Part shown: in pieces, positions 24,448 through 36,467 of the stretch
How positions within the stretch are numbered: position 1 is the stretch's first letter
How the letters are laid out: every line of letters starts with the position of its first letter
Assembly (NCBI GenBank): GCA_000827205.1
Contig: KN832565.1
Location: 920,905 to 984,904, forward strand
DNA: 64,000 nt
Direction of reading: 5' to 3'
Source of the DNA: Plicaturopsis crispa FD-325 SS-3
Taxonomy: Eukaryota; Basidiomycota; Agaricomycetes; Amylocorticiales; Amylocorticiaceae
Made by a program: the position numbers and the translations under genes
The notes under the pieces: model-generated
What the model was told of the DNA's origin: nothing
Databases searched by the model: none
What the model saw: only the letters and a program-made list of their open reading frames with translations

Positions 24448-27172
24448 ATGCTCAAACAGAGGCGGAGGAGAGGCGCGTCAAACAGAAAAGGTTCCTTCAA
24501 TCCTGACGATCGAAAGAATGTCCGACATACAAAAATCGGTGTCTGGGACCTGTACGAAGAGATTAACCCGGAATTGGCTCAAATACCTGGGTCCTCCAGA
24601 CTGGAGACTTATATGGAGCTTTTGCAGGGGCTTCCCTATGTCTGGAGGATGCTCAAAGATATAGGCGGGATCAAGGATTGCTGGACTTTGCTCGGAATCT
24701 ATCTATTACTAGAGGTCGCGATCTCTCTCATACCCGCCGTCATATTATGGTGAGTACGCACGTACTGGAAAGTACAAGTACTGAGGCTATGCATAGGTAC
24801 TCTGGTCAAATGCTTGCAATAGTCAGTCCGCACGTGTTATATACGCGTGTGTACGCTGCTGACATCACTACGAAGGTCGAGACAGCAGTTGAGACCAGGA
24901 CAGTGGATGCTGGATCCTTGCTTCGTATCGCAAGTGGCCGGGTAGCTTGCGGTTTGGTCAAACGAATCCTCCTCTACTGTAGGAACTCTTTGGCCACCCC
25001 GCTCAACGTCCGAATCAAACAACACTACTCCGTGCATATATTCCACGCAATGGCTCGCCTCGATCTCCCCACGTTCGAAGACCCCGCTGTCCAGAGGCAA
25101 TTGGAGGCAGCCTCTTCTGGTCGTCACAGGAATAGCGTCGCTTGGGATACAGTTGAAATGATAACTGGTATCGGTACCAACGTCATCAGGCTTGCCTCTC
25201 AGCTTGGCGTGCTCGCCTCTGTCTTGCAATCTCAGCGGGACGGTATCCCGCTGGCATTTTTAAGTTTTTCCTTGCGAATATTTGATTGGATGAACACAAG
25301 CAAATCGTTTTTCAGTCCCGGAGGTATGGCGAAGTCTTTTCCGACTCCGAGCGATTTACGAGCCAATATACAGTCTTTGCCGCGACTACAAGAAATGACG
25401 ACTATGTCAGGATGCAAGGCATGAAGCATGTCGTCGCTAATCCCGACCATCGCAAAGAAGTAGTAGCCAACGACTTATACAGCCATCTCAGTGCTGGTAT
25501 GTAATCGCATGGCAGCATAACGGTCTACATCTCCTAACGCTGTTTCAGAGTTCCGTAAAACAGTCGACCGGGTGGGAAATGATGCCAGCGAATTTCCAGA
25601 GGCCAGAAGGACACATATTCAGCGAGATAGGTTGACGCTCAAGTCTCTGCTTAATGAGCCACTGCAAACGCTACCGGAGGTTTTTAGAATCCACTCATAA
25701 ATCGAGTTGAGTCCACTAAACGATGTTTTAGATTGTATTTGCTTTGCGCGCCGTCCAATACCCTGCTTCCATTCCGCTGTCTTTAGCATCTCTGAGACTC
25801 ATTCAAGAGACTACAGCGGATTTCAGTTTCAGCGTTCTCAGGTTTCTGGAACAGACTGGATCTATCTCGGAGCAGCTGGCAGACGTACGCAAACTATACG
25901 AGATCGTCAACATACCCAATACGATTGTGGATGGACGGGAGCCTTTCCCTGAAAATCAACAAGCCCTGACCAGTGGAATCGCCGTGGAGTTTAGGTGCGT
26001 GTACTAGTGCAGATTTTCTTATCACAACACTCAGTTTTCCGTGGTAGAAACGTCTCATTCCGTTACCCTGGTAGTACTGAGTACGCGTTAAAGAACGTGT
26101 CCTTCAAGATTGAGCCAGGCCAGCTTTGTGTGCGTATTCCGATGCGTCTCTCCTGGTCACAAGAATTGAAACTGGGGTTATAGGTCATCGTCGGGTCCAA
26201 CGGGTCAGGAAAATCTACTTGTTTGAAGCTCATCACAAGGCTTTATGACACTACGGAGGGAGATATACTTATAGACGGGAGGAATATACGGTCGCTCAAG
26301 CTCGCCGATTTGCGAAGGGCCACGTCTGTTCTATTCCAGGATTACACTCACTTCCCATTATCCGTGAGGCACTTTTACATATTTTCTCCCGCCGTGGTGC
26401 TTACGCGTGTCCTAGGTTCGCGAGAATATTGGTCTGGGCGATCCGGAGCACGCTGACGACGATGAAAAGATAGAACAGGCTGCCCAGCTTGGAGGTGCTA
26501 AAGAGTTTATCGATCGTTTACCAGAGGGGATGGACCAGTACCTTGATCGACCGGTCCGTGACTACTACTCTGGCATACCTCAAGGAACGAAAACTCTTTT
26601 TGGACGACCCGTTGATTACAGTCATGTTCGAGGCGCCGGTGGCATGGACACCACAATGACCACAACCCTGTCTGGCGGTCAAATGCAAAGGCTCGCTGTG
26701 TAAGTGGTATATCCCTTATGTCCTCAATTTTACCGTTGATATTTGGTGGTATAGGTCGCGTACATTTATGAAATCGCTTATTTCCGAGCCGAAGGTGGGC
26801 ATGCTGCTCTTCGACGAGCCAAGTGCCTCCTTAGACCCTACGGCTGAGCACGGTAACGATCATATATCATTATCATCGTTGTACATCCTACTAATTGCGC
26901 GCGACCATAGACCTTTTCGAGCGACTACGAAATCTACGGGGCAACAAGACTATGCTATTCTCCTCTCATCGATTCGGTAATCTCACTCGGCACGCCGACA
27001 TTATCCTGTGAGGCACTAGTACTCGTTGAGGAGCATTGGTTACTAAAACGTACTCGACAGGTATATCCAGGATGCGGCAGTGCAAGAGACAGGAACTCAC
27101 GATGAGCTATTGAAGCAAAATGGAGAGTACGCTCGTATCTGGATGTTACAAGCTCAGGCTTTTCTATCGTAG
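24448..27172 (+). CDS. ABC half-transporter (TMD-NBD)
   Basis: ATP-binding cassette exporter half-molecule with one membrane domain followed by one nucleotide-binding domain. Several introns split it, e.g. around 24750-24870, 25500-25548, 26000-26030 and 26703-26756. Near the N-terminus is a hydrophobic helix (CWTLLGIYLLLEVAISLIP). The NBD is complete: Walker A GSNGSGKST, Q-loop LFQDYTHFPLSVRE (interrupted by an intron), signature LSGGQMQR, Walker B GMLLFDEP with SASLDP D-loop, and H-loop SSHRFGN. A long insertion between the Q-loop and the signature (about 26520-26660, with GIPQGTKTLFGRP) is a feature of a basidiomycete-specific subgroup. It should act as a dimer; substrate and membrane are unknown. 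An in-frame ATG at 24343 would add about 35 residues, so the start is uncertain. Confidence 0.85.
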
Positions 27173-27265
27173 ACGACGCATCATCGAGTGCATATACATT
27201 AGTCAAAACTAGACACCATTATTCGTATCGTACATCCATATCTATCCACCCCTCAGGATTACATA

Positions 27266-30200
27266 TCATAACATCAGATCGTCCTCGACGTTCAAGCGCG
27301 GTTTCTCTTTTTTGCGCTGGCTCTTTCCTTCGAAAAATAGTGCGACGATTTTGAGGTCGTGCTGAAGCTCCTGTTGTACGACGTGCCCGAGAATTGGGTG
27401 TTGGCAGAGTTCTTGCACTTTACAGACGTGCATCTTCAACTGGCCCAGATCTCGACGACAATGTAGCGAGGATTTCGGGTCCAGTGCCTTTTGCAACTTA
27501 TTGACGGCTTGAAATAATGTCCTGTCAGGATACTTGTCAAAATAGGGCTACGCTGGGTGACGAAAAGAATGTCACTTACGACACCTCTGTCTGCAAGGTC
27601 ATCAGCTCCTCCAATTCTATATGCTGGGCCTTGCTCATGCGCCTTTTGACTTTGGCTTTGGATGCATGAACGCGGGCTTGAAGCGTTTGCAGGCATACGA
27701 GAACGTGAGGAAGCGCCCCTAGGAACAGGATACGATAATATCGATGAGGCCAGTCCATCTTCTGCGATTCTTGGTAACAGTCGTTCCATATGATAAATCG
27801 AGTGCCCGCCAAACCATTTGCCGTAGCACGAGTCCGACGGGAGACATATTGATGATATGTACGTTCAATAATGCGCGCAGCCTTGATCTCCTCGGGCGAC
27901 GGTGGTTTTTCCGTCAGCGAGACATTGCTGGACGGTAAAGGTGCTTCCATATCTACATCTGCGACTTCGTCTTGTAGCGTTTCCTCGACATCGTTTTCTT
28001 CTTCGTCTCCATCATCATCCTCGGCCGGGTCGTAGGCTAGGTCGTCGGTAGGGTCCCCTGCGGACACATCGGCCACATCCTCCTGCGTCGCGTTCGCCGA
28101 CGTAGAAGTGGTCGCTGCCGCGGAAGAAGGGACGAAGGGTGCAGCACTGGGCCGAAGAATTGATACGACTTTGGTCGAGGGTTTGAAGGGGGGAGCCTCG
28201 AGGGCGCTCGGAACATCGCGTAAGGTCTGAACGATGATTGGGCGCACATCCTTTAGGGGGGGCGGAGATCTAGGCAGAACACTTCTATTCCAGAGCAAAA
28301 TCATCTCGTCCATCGGACTCCTCACAGTGGGATTTTGAACAGCTTTGGCAATGTCCTTCCAGTCTCTCGATAGAACATACCTAGAGGGGTTTGAGCGCCC
28401 CGGCTTTGTAAGATAAGTAGGAGGAAATGCTCACGGAGCGTATAAGCGTGAAACGTTTCGACGATCAGATTTGGATGACAGTCGCCTCATCGCTTGCACT
28501 ATCTTTGATCTTAGTTCGAGGTTATTGATGTTGTAGCCCACTATCTGGCAAACTCAGACTCGGCTGCAAGGTAAAGAGGCTCTAAATCCACGTACGCAGA
28601 CAGATGGTCCGACATCTAAAGTTATGGTGAGCATGCGGATTGGGAGATCTCGACGATAAAGGCCTACATTCGAGCAACAAAGACATGTCGAATGACAAAA
28701 CGGACTTTTGTAAGAGTAGTTTTTTCGTAAAGAAGATAATCAGCGTCAGCTATGGATCCCAATTATCAGCTGAACCTCCATGATATGTCACAGATTGAGC
28801 AGACCTTGTCCTTCGGAAATTTGTTCCAGCAGCAGTACGGCGATATTGTGGAAGACATTGAGGAAAAGCACCGCATTTTGGGGAGTGTTAGTATCAAAGC
28901 TCTTGGAGAAGGTGAGCAACCAGCTACGCGGTAGAGTAACTTGATGTGTCATAGCTTCCTTCCGGTATTGGTGAGTAAGAGCAATCATCCCGCATATTTG
29001 GTCCAGTAAGTCGCAGAGGAGATTGATATCTATTGGCAGTTGCGCCTCCACAATATGCCTAAGTAGTATCAGCAAACGGTGCCAGCATTGCAAAAAATCA
29101 GTGTGCGCTTACTTTAGAGAGAAGATACCCATCGTAATGGAGTTAGGAGTGTTACCGTGGATGCACCAAATCAGTTCCTCCACGATATAACCGCCCCCTC
29201 TCCGGATAAAGCCATCGTCGAGTATGGTTTGCATCAGTGGTGTCCGAACAATAAAGCGAGAGGCTTCAGCGCGGTCTATAGTGAAGCTCAAGCTGGCAGC
29301 TTTGAGAATGGTCGAAAGAATGGCTTTTTCGCCGTTTCTGTGACGACGTTCGAAATGGTAGAGCAAACGCTTTGACCACACCTTCGCCACTTCAAATCCA
29401 GCCACATCCTCACGAGATAGATTCGGGTTGAGGTTTGCTATGGTTCCAAGAGGAAAATATGGGGGATGGAGGGCGTCATAAAGTTGGTCGAGCCAATATC
29501 TATAAATCTCACGTCGGTGGAGTTCAACCTCTCTGGGAGGAGGATACACATACCTTTGGTGCCATTCCTCTTCCGGGCCAAGCTTGACTATGTGGAGGGT
29601 ATGGAATATGAGGATCTGCTGCAAATGAATGTGAACTCGCGAATTGTACCAGTCCTGGTCCAATGCAGTGGCATTAACGTGAGCCTGTGGGCATCCTGGC
29701 CGGTTGCAATATCCAGAAGCCGCCCACGAGACGCAAGGGGAAAATGCTTGTGCTCTACGGCACGCCTCGTTCTCACCGAAGACTTTTACTCGAAGCCGTC
29801 GTCCTAGTTCCCTTTTGAATATAGGTGTAAAGTTGACATCAGAGATGAAGACATCCTCTTCGTTCTGACGAGTCATAGCGTATCGAGAGGAAGCTATGAG
29901 GCCATGGAGAAACGTCCCAGTGCGAATGCGAAGCTCATGGGCGGTCGTCGTCGACGCAGTGAAACCGAAGAGTCGCTGAACGATACCGTTGTTGGCGGGA
30001 TCCGAATGACTGTAAAAGTCTCGGAGCAAGGTGGCATAGATGAGAAACATCTCAAGTTGCCTGGATACATCTCGGGCCAAAGCCTCCGCAAGGATTCGAG
30101 GGGGGTTAACGAAGACATGATCGAGGCATAATAGGGCGGCCGCAGGTTTGTTATAGACGTGGTAGAAATTTCGAGCAAGTTCTTCGAGATGATTAGCCTC

Positions 30201-33200
30201 CTTCGCTACAACGGCGCGGAAGAGGTCAATCTTGCGAAAAATGATATCAGTAACGGAATATACATTGACGGCTTGTATATACCTCTGCGTTGTCACTAGG
30301 CTCCAGAAGTGTAGGATTGAGTCGACCAGCCAACTTGAGCAATTGTTGCAGAGCAACGTTCGAGCTTGCAGTTTCTGCTGTTACCCCAAAGGATAAATTT
30401 TGCCACAATCCATCGAGCAAGCACTCTTTGGCCCGTTGCATAGATACTTCGTTTCCGCCATCCTTGAGGAACAAGTGGATGGCCTCCAGAGTACGGCCTT
30501 CGGCAAGATGTAGCTCTGCAGCCTCAGCCATTCTACCGACACTCGCAAGCAGAGAAGCACGCTGGACGTCCAGGTCATAAGCCTCCATAAATTCCAACTC
30601 ATCTTCGAACGATGGGAAAAGAGCGCTCGCTTTCCTGGAACAAGTGTCATCAGTATGAGCAGTTTGTAGAGCTGAGCATGTCAAGTCTTACTCCAGCTCG
30701 CCACTTTGGAAGTAAAAAAGCCGGGCGACACTGGTAATCCGCTTCGATACGTCGGGCTTCACCTTGGCTTGATAAGTCGTGATAACGCTAATAGCATCAT
30801 CGAACATGCCAATCTTGCGATATTGTAGAGTAGCAGAAGTGTAGTCCTCTGCGTCCACGAACGCTCGGGCCGCCTTCAGGTCATCCCCGCCTTGCATATA
30901 ACAATCCGCAGCATTGCGGAAATATGCTGTTTTTTCCTTGTTGGCTTCCTGCGCGCAAGCATGGAAGGCCTCGGCAGCAACGAGAAACGCAGTCATGCGT
31001 TCCGCTGTACTCGATCGGGAGCCTGCCGGCATTGCGCGAGCTTCCTCTCGCAAGTAGTAGGCCTGTGAAACAGCGACTTCGCGGGGAAGAGAGGCCCTTT
31101 CAAAGCAGTGCTTGGCCTGCAAGTAGCGCTTGTTTTGAAATAGGGACCTCCCGGAAGTGGCCCACTCTTCTGCAGTCGACGATACAGCTAGGTGTGGTAC
31201 GTCAGTGCCAGGGGTACAGTTTTGAACCAAGTCTCGACTTGTCCAGAATATCTAACATGGATATATATTATCAGTAGTTTTACCATCATCGACCAGACTG
31301 ATCATACCCGCATCGGTTCGCTCTTCTCCGAGCTATCCACTATCCACATATTTTTTCGTGCCCTTGTGATTGCGACGTACAGGAACTTCAGCTACTCGAA
31401 CTATGATGAGCTATGACGAAACATCATAGGGGAGGATCATTACTTCACTGCAAACACCAGCATGCCTAGTCTCGCTGAAGCGTGGTGCCGGTGTAGACTT
31501 GCGCTGGCTAGCTTCCACTGCGTTGAGCACTACTCGCCACTGGGACAGGTCGACTGTCGAGTCCTGGAAGAAATTATACAGAAGGACCTGTCATGGTGTC
31601 AGCATTATCCATTATATGCAAATTTGATTCATACATCATTGAATTCTAAGCCCTTGCTCTCGTAAAGTGTCCTTGGAAAAGATGAGCGGTTTGATACAAA
31701 TAGGCCGTTTGCACTTACAGTATCAGTCCGATGTCACCAACCTGACCCCGTAATCTCTCGCGAGCGGCATTATCGCGTACGAGGATACCTAGAGATGTAC
31801 GTCAGATCGTCGCACCGCTGGGGCATTATCAACGAAATTGTCTCACACTGTTGGGCACCAAATTCAATCGGACTACCTCTGTATAGAGAACCTCAGTGAT
31901 GATAGTAGCTTTTGAGGGAAGGGACGTACGAGTCTCCAAAGAGAAACTGTTCATATCTGACCGTGTTCTGATCCCATCCTCCCAGAAATACAGGGCGAAG
32001 GCCCTGAACGATGCCTTTTTCTTGTGCTAGTATATCGATAGCATACGGCCAAAATTCGGTTATAAGCTCGATGACTGAATGGGCACAGTTGACAATCCCC
32101 GCATGAGAACGATAGTTGACGGCGAGTTGAAACGACTTGGGCGGCTCGATAGTCTTCTGAGCGTGATGCGAATTTTGCTCCTAGTAATAAAGTACACGTG
32201 AGCTTCGATCTCGATATACAATTTACAAACGAAGAATGATTGACATGCCTCGATACGAAAAAGAAATGCTTTCAGATCGTTGAACCTGAATGAACTGCCT
32301 ATCGAAATCGTTTGGGCTGTATCCCCGGCCCAGAAAAGTCCATCGGGGTTCCGACACAATTTACGTAGAACTGAATGGAAAAGATTAACAAGTGTCGTTT
32401 AAGATGTATGAGATGACGCACGCAAAGCGTCAATCAGCAGATTGTCCTGGGCCTCGTCGACATAGCTTCCGAAGGGATAGTTTAGTCGGTTGACTACAAG
32501 ACTTGATAGAGCCGACATACAGATAATCGATAAGACGGGGCAGAAGGCCCGGCTCTTGCAGATGTTTGAGGATGGTGTGTGTTCTGTAACAACGTAAGCC
32601 GTACGCAACAATTTCCTACACTGTAGGCTAACCTGTCTGCAGCATCATAGTCATTGCGCCCTCGCTTGCGCTTGAGGTACACCTGAAATAAGCCGTATAT
32701 GAGATCCCGTTGTGTAGCGAAAGTCGCCTGGGTACGGTGACTGAGGTTGTCGTATGCATCCTTGTCCAAGTAGCATTCGGGATGAGCTAGGGCTTGCTCT
32801 GACCCTTTGATGACACCTGGAAGATTGTGAGACCAGGGCTCAAATTTGACTGAGCAGCAAATCCATACCCATGAACTCGCTATACACAAGGGAGGGGTCT
32901 GAAAACAAATCCTCGTCAGAAGGGGTAGCGATAACTTAAAACTCGATCAGTACCTAGATTTTTTATAAGAGATTGGGGGAAGTGTGGCCAGTATGATTGG
33001 AAAAACACATCATACGAGACCATGGATTGACCTCCTAGAGCGAGACTGAGGTCCACGCCCGATTGGAGTGACACGCTCGGAGATGAAGGTTCATTGCTCT
33101 CATCATCATTGAAAAAGAGCCTCGTCGAGCTCGCCGCTTGAGAAGCCGACTGAATGTCAGCCTCTATCAGCTTCGACAACTAGTCAAACGCGTCAGGCTA

Positions 33201-35713
33201 ATGTTCTCTTAGCCATGACGAATGACGGCACTAACCTGGTCGAAGGTGATGAAGAGCGGGAAATGATCGTCGCGCAGCTCACTGAAGCATCCAGGGAGAT
33301 CTGCGCGCCAGTTCACCTCGTCATCCCGATCGACGAGCATCGCTTCCTCCCGCTGGTTTTTCGCCGATTTAGACAACTTCGCGAGATCTTGCAGACTAGC
33401 GGAAGCTGTCGCCAGGGACTGCAGCAATTTCGAAAAGTATTCTTCGACCTTTTCGGCGAGAACGCGGCTCTGCGTAACGAAGACTTGTCGTGGCTTCGGG
33501 ACGTCGTCCGCGTGAAGCTCCCATGCTCGCTCGATTCCAAGCATCTTGAACAGCATGGTCGTCGTTTTTCTAGGTTTATCGTGAGAGCTGTTATCGTGAT
33601 GGTTCAATGTAAAGCTCACCCCGTCCCGCTTCGCCCTAGGACATAGCACGAGTGCTGGTGTTCTATAATCTCCTTCTCTTGGGAGCTAAGATGAACGGAA
33701 CATGAGCGGTTTCTGTTCACTTCGAATGTGTATGATAACCTACGATACATGGAAGACATGTTGCACTTCCTGGTTTGCGATAATACCTGAGTAATACGGT
33801 CAGCTACGTGCCTACATGCTGGTGGTTTTGAAGAAAAGGCCTACTATTTAATAGGGCTTGCGAAAATGTGACAAACTTCTCAAGACTACGACAATCGTGA
33901 GCTTAAGTAAGTAGGCACAATAGTAGTCTTAATCGCGTACACAAGTAGTGAATGTAACTAAAAGAAGAATACTTGATCAGCAGTAGGACTCGTCGCAGGA
34001 ACAAAGTGTATCACCTCCTCCAAATCGCCGTGCGGTAGCTCTAAGTGTTTCTGGGTCAGGTCGATTGCTGACTCTTCGACGGGGGGCCATGTTTCGGGCT
34101 CGAAAACATTGTCCCCTGCATGTAGCGGCCGCTTGCGGTAGATGCACCTGGTTTTTTGCCATTATCAACATTGGCAGAAGACCGTTCAGAGGCTAACAGA
34201 CCTCCGTCTGTATTCCTTCCCTTTCCTTCCCAACTGGTAGCCAACGGAGTCCCATAAGCGTTTGTCAAATTGTGCGTGCGTATATATCCCAAAAATCCGA
34301 ATGACTAGAGCGAACAAGTGTCAACGGCATGTTTGTTAGAGCGGAGAGTAGTATAAAACGACCTTGACGTTCTACATCACTGTCATATTCCGGAACACAG
34401 TCTACTTGATACTGCGAGGATTGGAGATAGTTAATCCATGCACACGTTCAGACTGGTGAGTGGTACGCACTACGAGACGAAGGTCGCGCGTCATCTTTGC
34501 TTCGTATATTGGAATCTCAGTGTTAGGCCCGTTCAAACGCTTTTGATTATCGTCCGAAAAATGGCCGTTCGATAACTCCCTGGATGAGACGCGTCGGTGA
34601 CAGTGGCCAACGAGCAGGAGACAACGCTGACACTGACTTAATCTTCTTGATGATGATCTTGAATTTAGAGGCATCCTGCCTTCGCGCCTCGCGCAAATGC
34701 GCGTCGGCCCTCCCAGCGATGAGGATGCGCCACTGGCCAAATCCTTCCGCACTTTCGAAGTACAGCGCGGCTTTCATGGGCTGCACCATCGGATATGCTG
34801 CAGGAGTCTCTCCTTCGCAAGAGGACTCGTTTGCGATAGTCGGCACATCAGAAGTGGACTGATCGTGTATCGGATCCAGTTTTGACTGACTAGTATCCTC
34901 TGGCGGGATGTAGAGCGCCTTGACTACGCTTGAAAGCTCCGGCCGACGAAGAATCGACAGGAAGAACTAAGCCCAGAGTTAGTTATTCTTTGTAAACATG
35001 GATTAAAGGAAATCTAGGAACCTCGAGAACACCTTTCTGGTCTTGAAGGATTTGTGCGGCGAGATTCTTGGCCTCTTGAGGCGTTGTCGGCACCTGGACG
35101 CCGAGCTCATCAAACACCTTCATGTCGAGAGGGACGGTGCGCTTGGTGCGCTTCTTCTTCTGCCGGGGCTGCTTTATCCAGTTCGACATCGACGCCAGAT
35201 GCTCGTCTTCATCTTCATCACAGGCATCAATTGGGGAGCCGGCGTCGAAAGGCAGCGCCATGACAGTTGGAATTACTTTTAGAGCAAGGTCGAAAGAGGA
35301 GCGGCACTCCCGTAGACTCTGGAAGGTTTCTGGGGGAAAATCATGGGGCAAGAAAGCCAAGGACAATGACAGCTTTCCGAGAATCTTTGCAGATGTAGAT
35401 GAGATGAACTCATCGTGTTTAGAGGGGAATTGCGCAAGAACTTTTGCAGCCAAGAGGTCACTTGCTATAGCAGTATCAGCCGAAATCAGAATAGCTACAC
35501 AACTAAGGCTTTGTGCTCACCAGACACAAGAAACTCGAATAGATGGGGCCGAGACAGGATCTGTGTAATGAGAGCATCAAACGCCCCGTCTCTCAACGCA
35601 GTTTCAAACTCGTTCACGGCGATGCGAATGGCATCGTCACTCTTCAATGCATCCACGTTTAGGATGGATAAGCGCATGGACGTGTTCTGGGGTGGCGACA
35701 TGGCTAGGGTCAT
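27266..35713 (-). CDS. Giant UvrD/PcrA-type helicase with TPR-like repeats (TRANK1-like)
   Basis: A single very large gene, on the order of 2,300 aa in more than 20 exons, of a family common in Agaricomycetes and resembling animal TRANK1. The N-terminal part includes a conserved block QWRILIAGRADAHLREARR, then an acidic-aromatic linker. The superfamily-1 helicase core starts with Walker A GRSGTGKTTT, joined across the intron at about 33568-33617. It continues with DEAQDN (Walker B, about 32460), GDTAQTI (motif III, about 32310) and YVAITRARKN (motif VI, about 31370). After this come long helical TPR-like repeats rich in Ala (30.2-31.2 kb) and a C-terminal region with an acidic linker. Splice choices are confirmed in places by matching family blocks; others are approximate. 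Start ATG is taken at 35713 (MTLAMSPPQN). A transposon lies 305 bp upstream. Cellular role is unknown. Confidence 0.8.
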
Positions 35714-36009
35714 GGTGTGTACGACTTCCACCCTCTCGTTTTAAACGGAAACTAGAGCAGGATGCGTGCTGCGGATTGCAACGAGGCGTCCGAGCGTTCT
35801 TGAGCGCTCTTTTTGAAAGGGATTCGCCTTTCACGTTTTGGTGCTGCAATTGCAACCCTTGCTCGCGACGCGCACGCGTCGAATTTCTTCAGAAAGTGGG
35901 TGGCTATTGCCACAACAGAACCAGTCGATAGCAGTCTCTGAGTGAGAAATGCAGCGAGAGAAGCTATACACGACAAAACGCATAAACGCCAGAGAAACGC
36001 GAGAAAGAC
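35714..36009. promoter_or_regulatory. Left half of the pre-insertion divergent promoter
   Basis: 296 bp upstream of the giant helicase gene, ending at the target-site duplication of the DNA transposon. Together with 52768-52985 it would have formed one intergenic region of about 520 bp shared with the Rab gene before insertion. Minus-strand open frames here overlap the transposon end and are not supported as genes. Confidence 0.5.
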
Positions 36010-36018
36010 AAGGCTTAG
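36010..36018 (+). repeat. Target-site duplication, left copy (9 bp)
   Basis: The bases AAGGCTTAG directly precede the left terminal inverted repeat and are repeated exactly at 52759-52767 directly after the right one. This is the footprint of one insertion event for everything between. Confidence 0.93.
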
Positions 36019-36119
36019 TAGTCTCGGATCCAGCCGTTTTCGGAGTTTCAAAACCCAAGACACAGAACCTCCTACAACGTCTGGTGCACTGTGTAAGGGA
36101 CACCCCCGCGCAGGTCACA
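36019..36119 (+). repeat. Left terminal inverted repeat (101 bp)
   Basis: Identical, base for base, to the reverse complement of 52658-52758. Beyond position 101 the two ends keep a weaker resemblance for about 25-30 bp (both contain ATCACG followed by a CCAAAA-type run), then differ. Confidence 0.95.
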
Positions 36120-36467
36120 TCAGGGGTATCACGCTTCCAAAACGGTGTATTTTGTTACGGTGACACTCCTTAACGAGTTATACGCCCCTATCTGGAAGCG
36201 CTACGCTACGCTCACTCTTTGCTTTGCAAGTCATTGACTGCACGAAGGCATGCCACGAAGACATGTCATTCCTGCCTTAGAGTATACGTGAAAACAAGAG
36301 CATATGCCCTTTGAAAGAGGTGTCTTTCAAGTCAGTTCTGGAGTGAATTCTATTGCAATCAATGTGGGCTTTCTTTGCTAAGCAGACTCTGGCTCTTGGA
36401 AAAATTGGTGACCGTGTTTTCGTATCAAAAACAACACTCAAAAGCGATTATTATAGCTCTATCCTAT
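36120..36467 (+). promoter_or_regulatory. Subterminal region and DUF6589 leader
   Basis: 348 bp between the left TIR and the chosen DUF6589 start codon. It includes the diverged extension of the TIR and presumably the promoter of the DUF6589 gene. An open frame from 36375 would extend the protein upstream by about 30 residues but lacks family character. Confidence 0.45.

Noticed and set aside
16631-27172. Oxygenase, membrane protein and ABC transporter as a metabolite biosynthesis cluster.
   Set aside because: They are separated by NIC96 and flanked by housekeeping genes, and no core synthase is present.
35752-36063. Minus-strand open frame of about 100 aa upstream of the giant helicase gene.
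   Set aside because: It runs across the target-site duplication into the TIR, so it is a chance frame made by the insertion.
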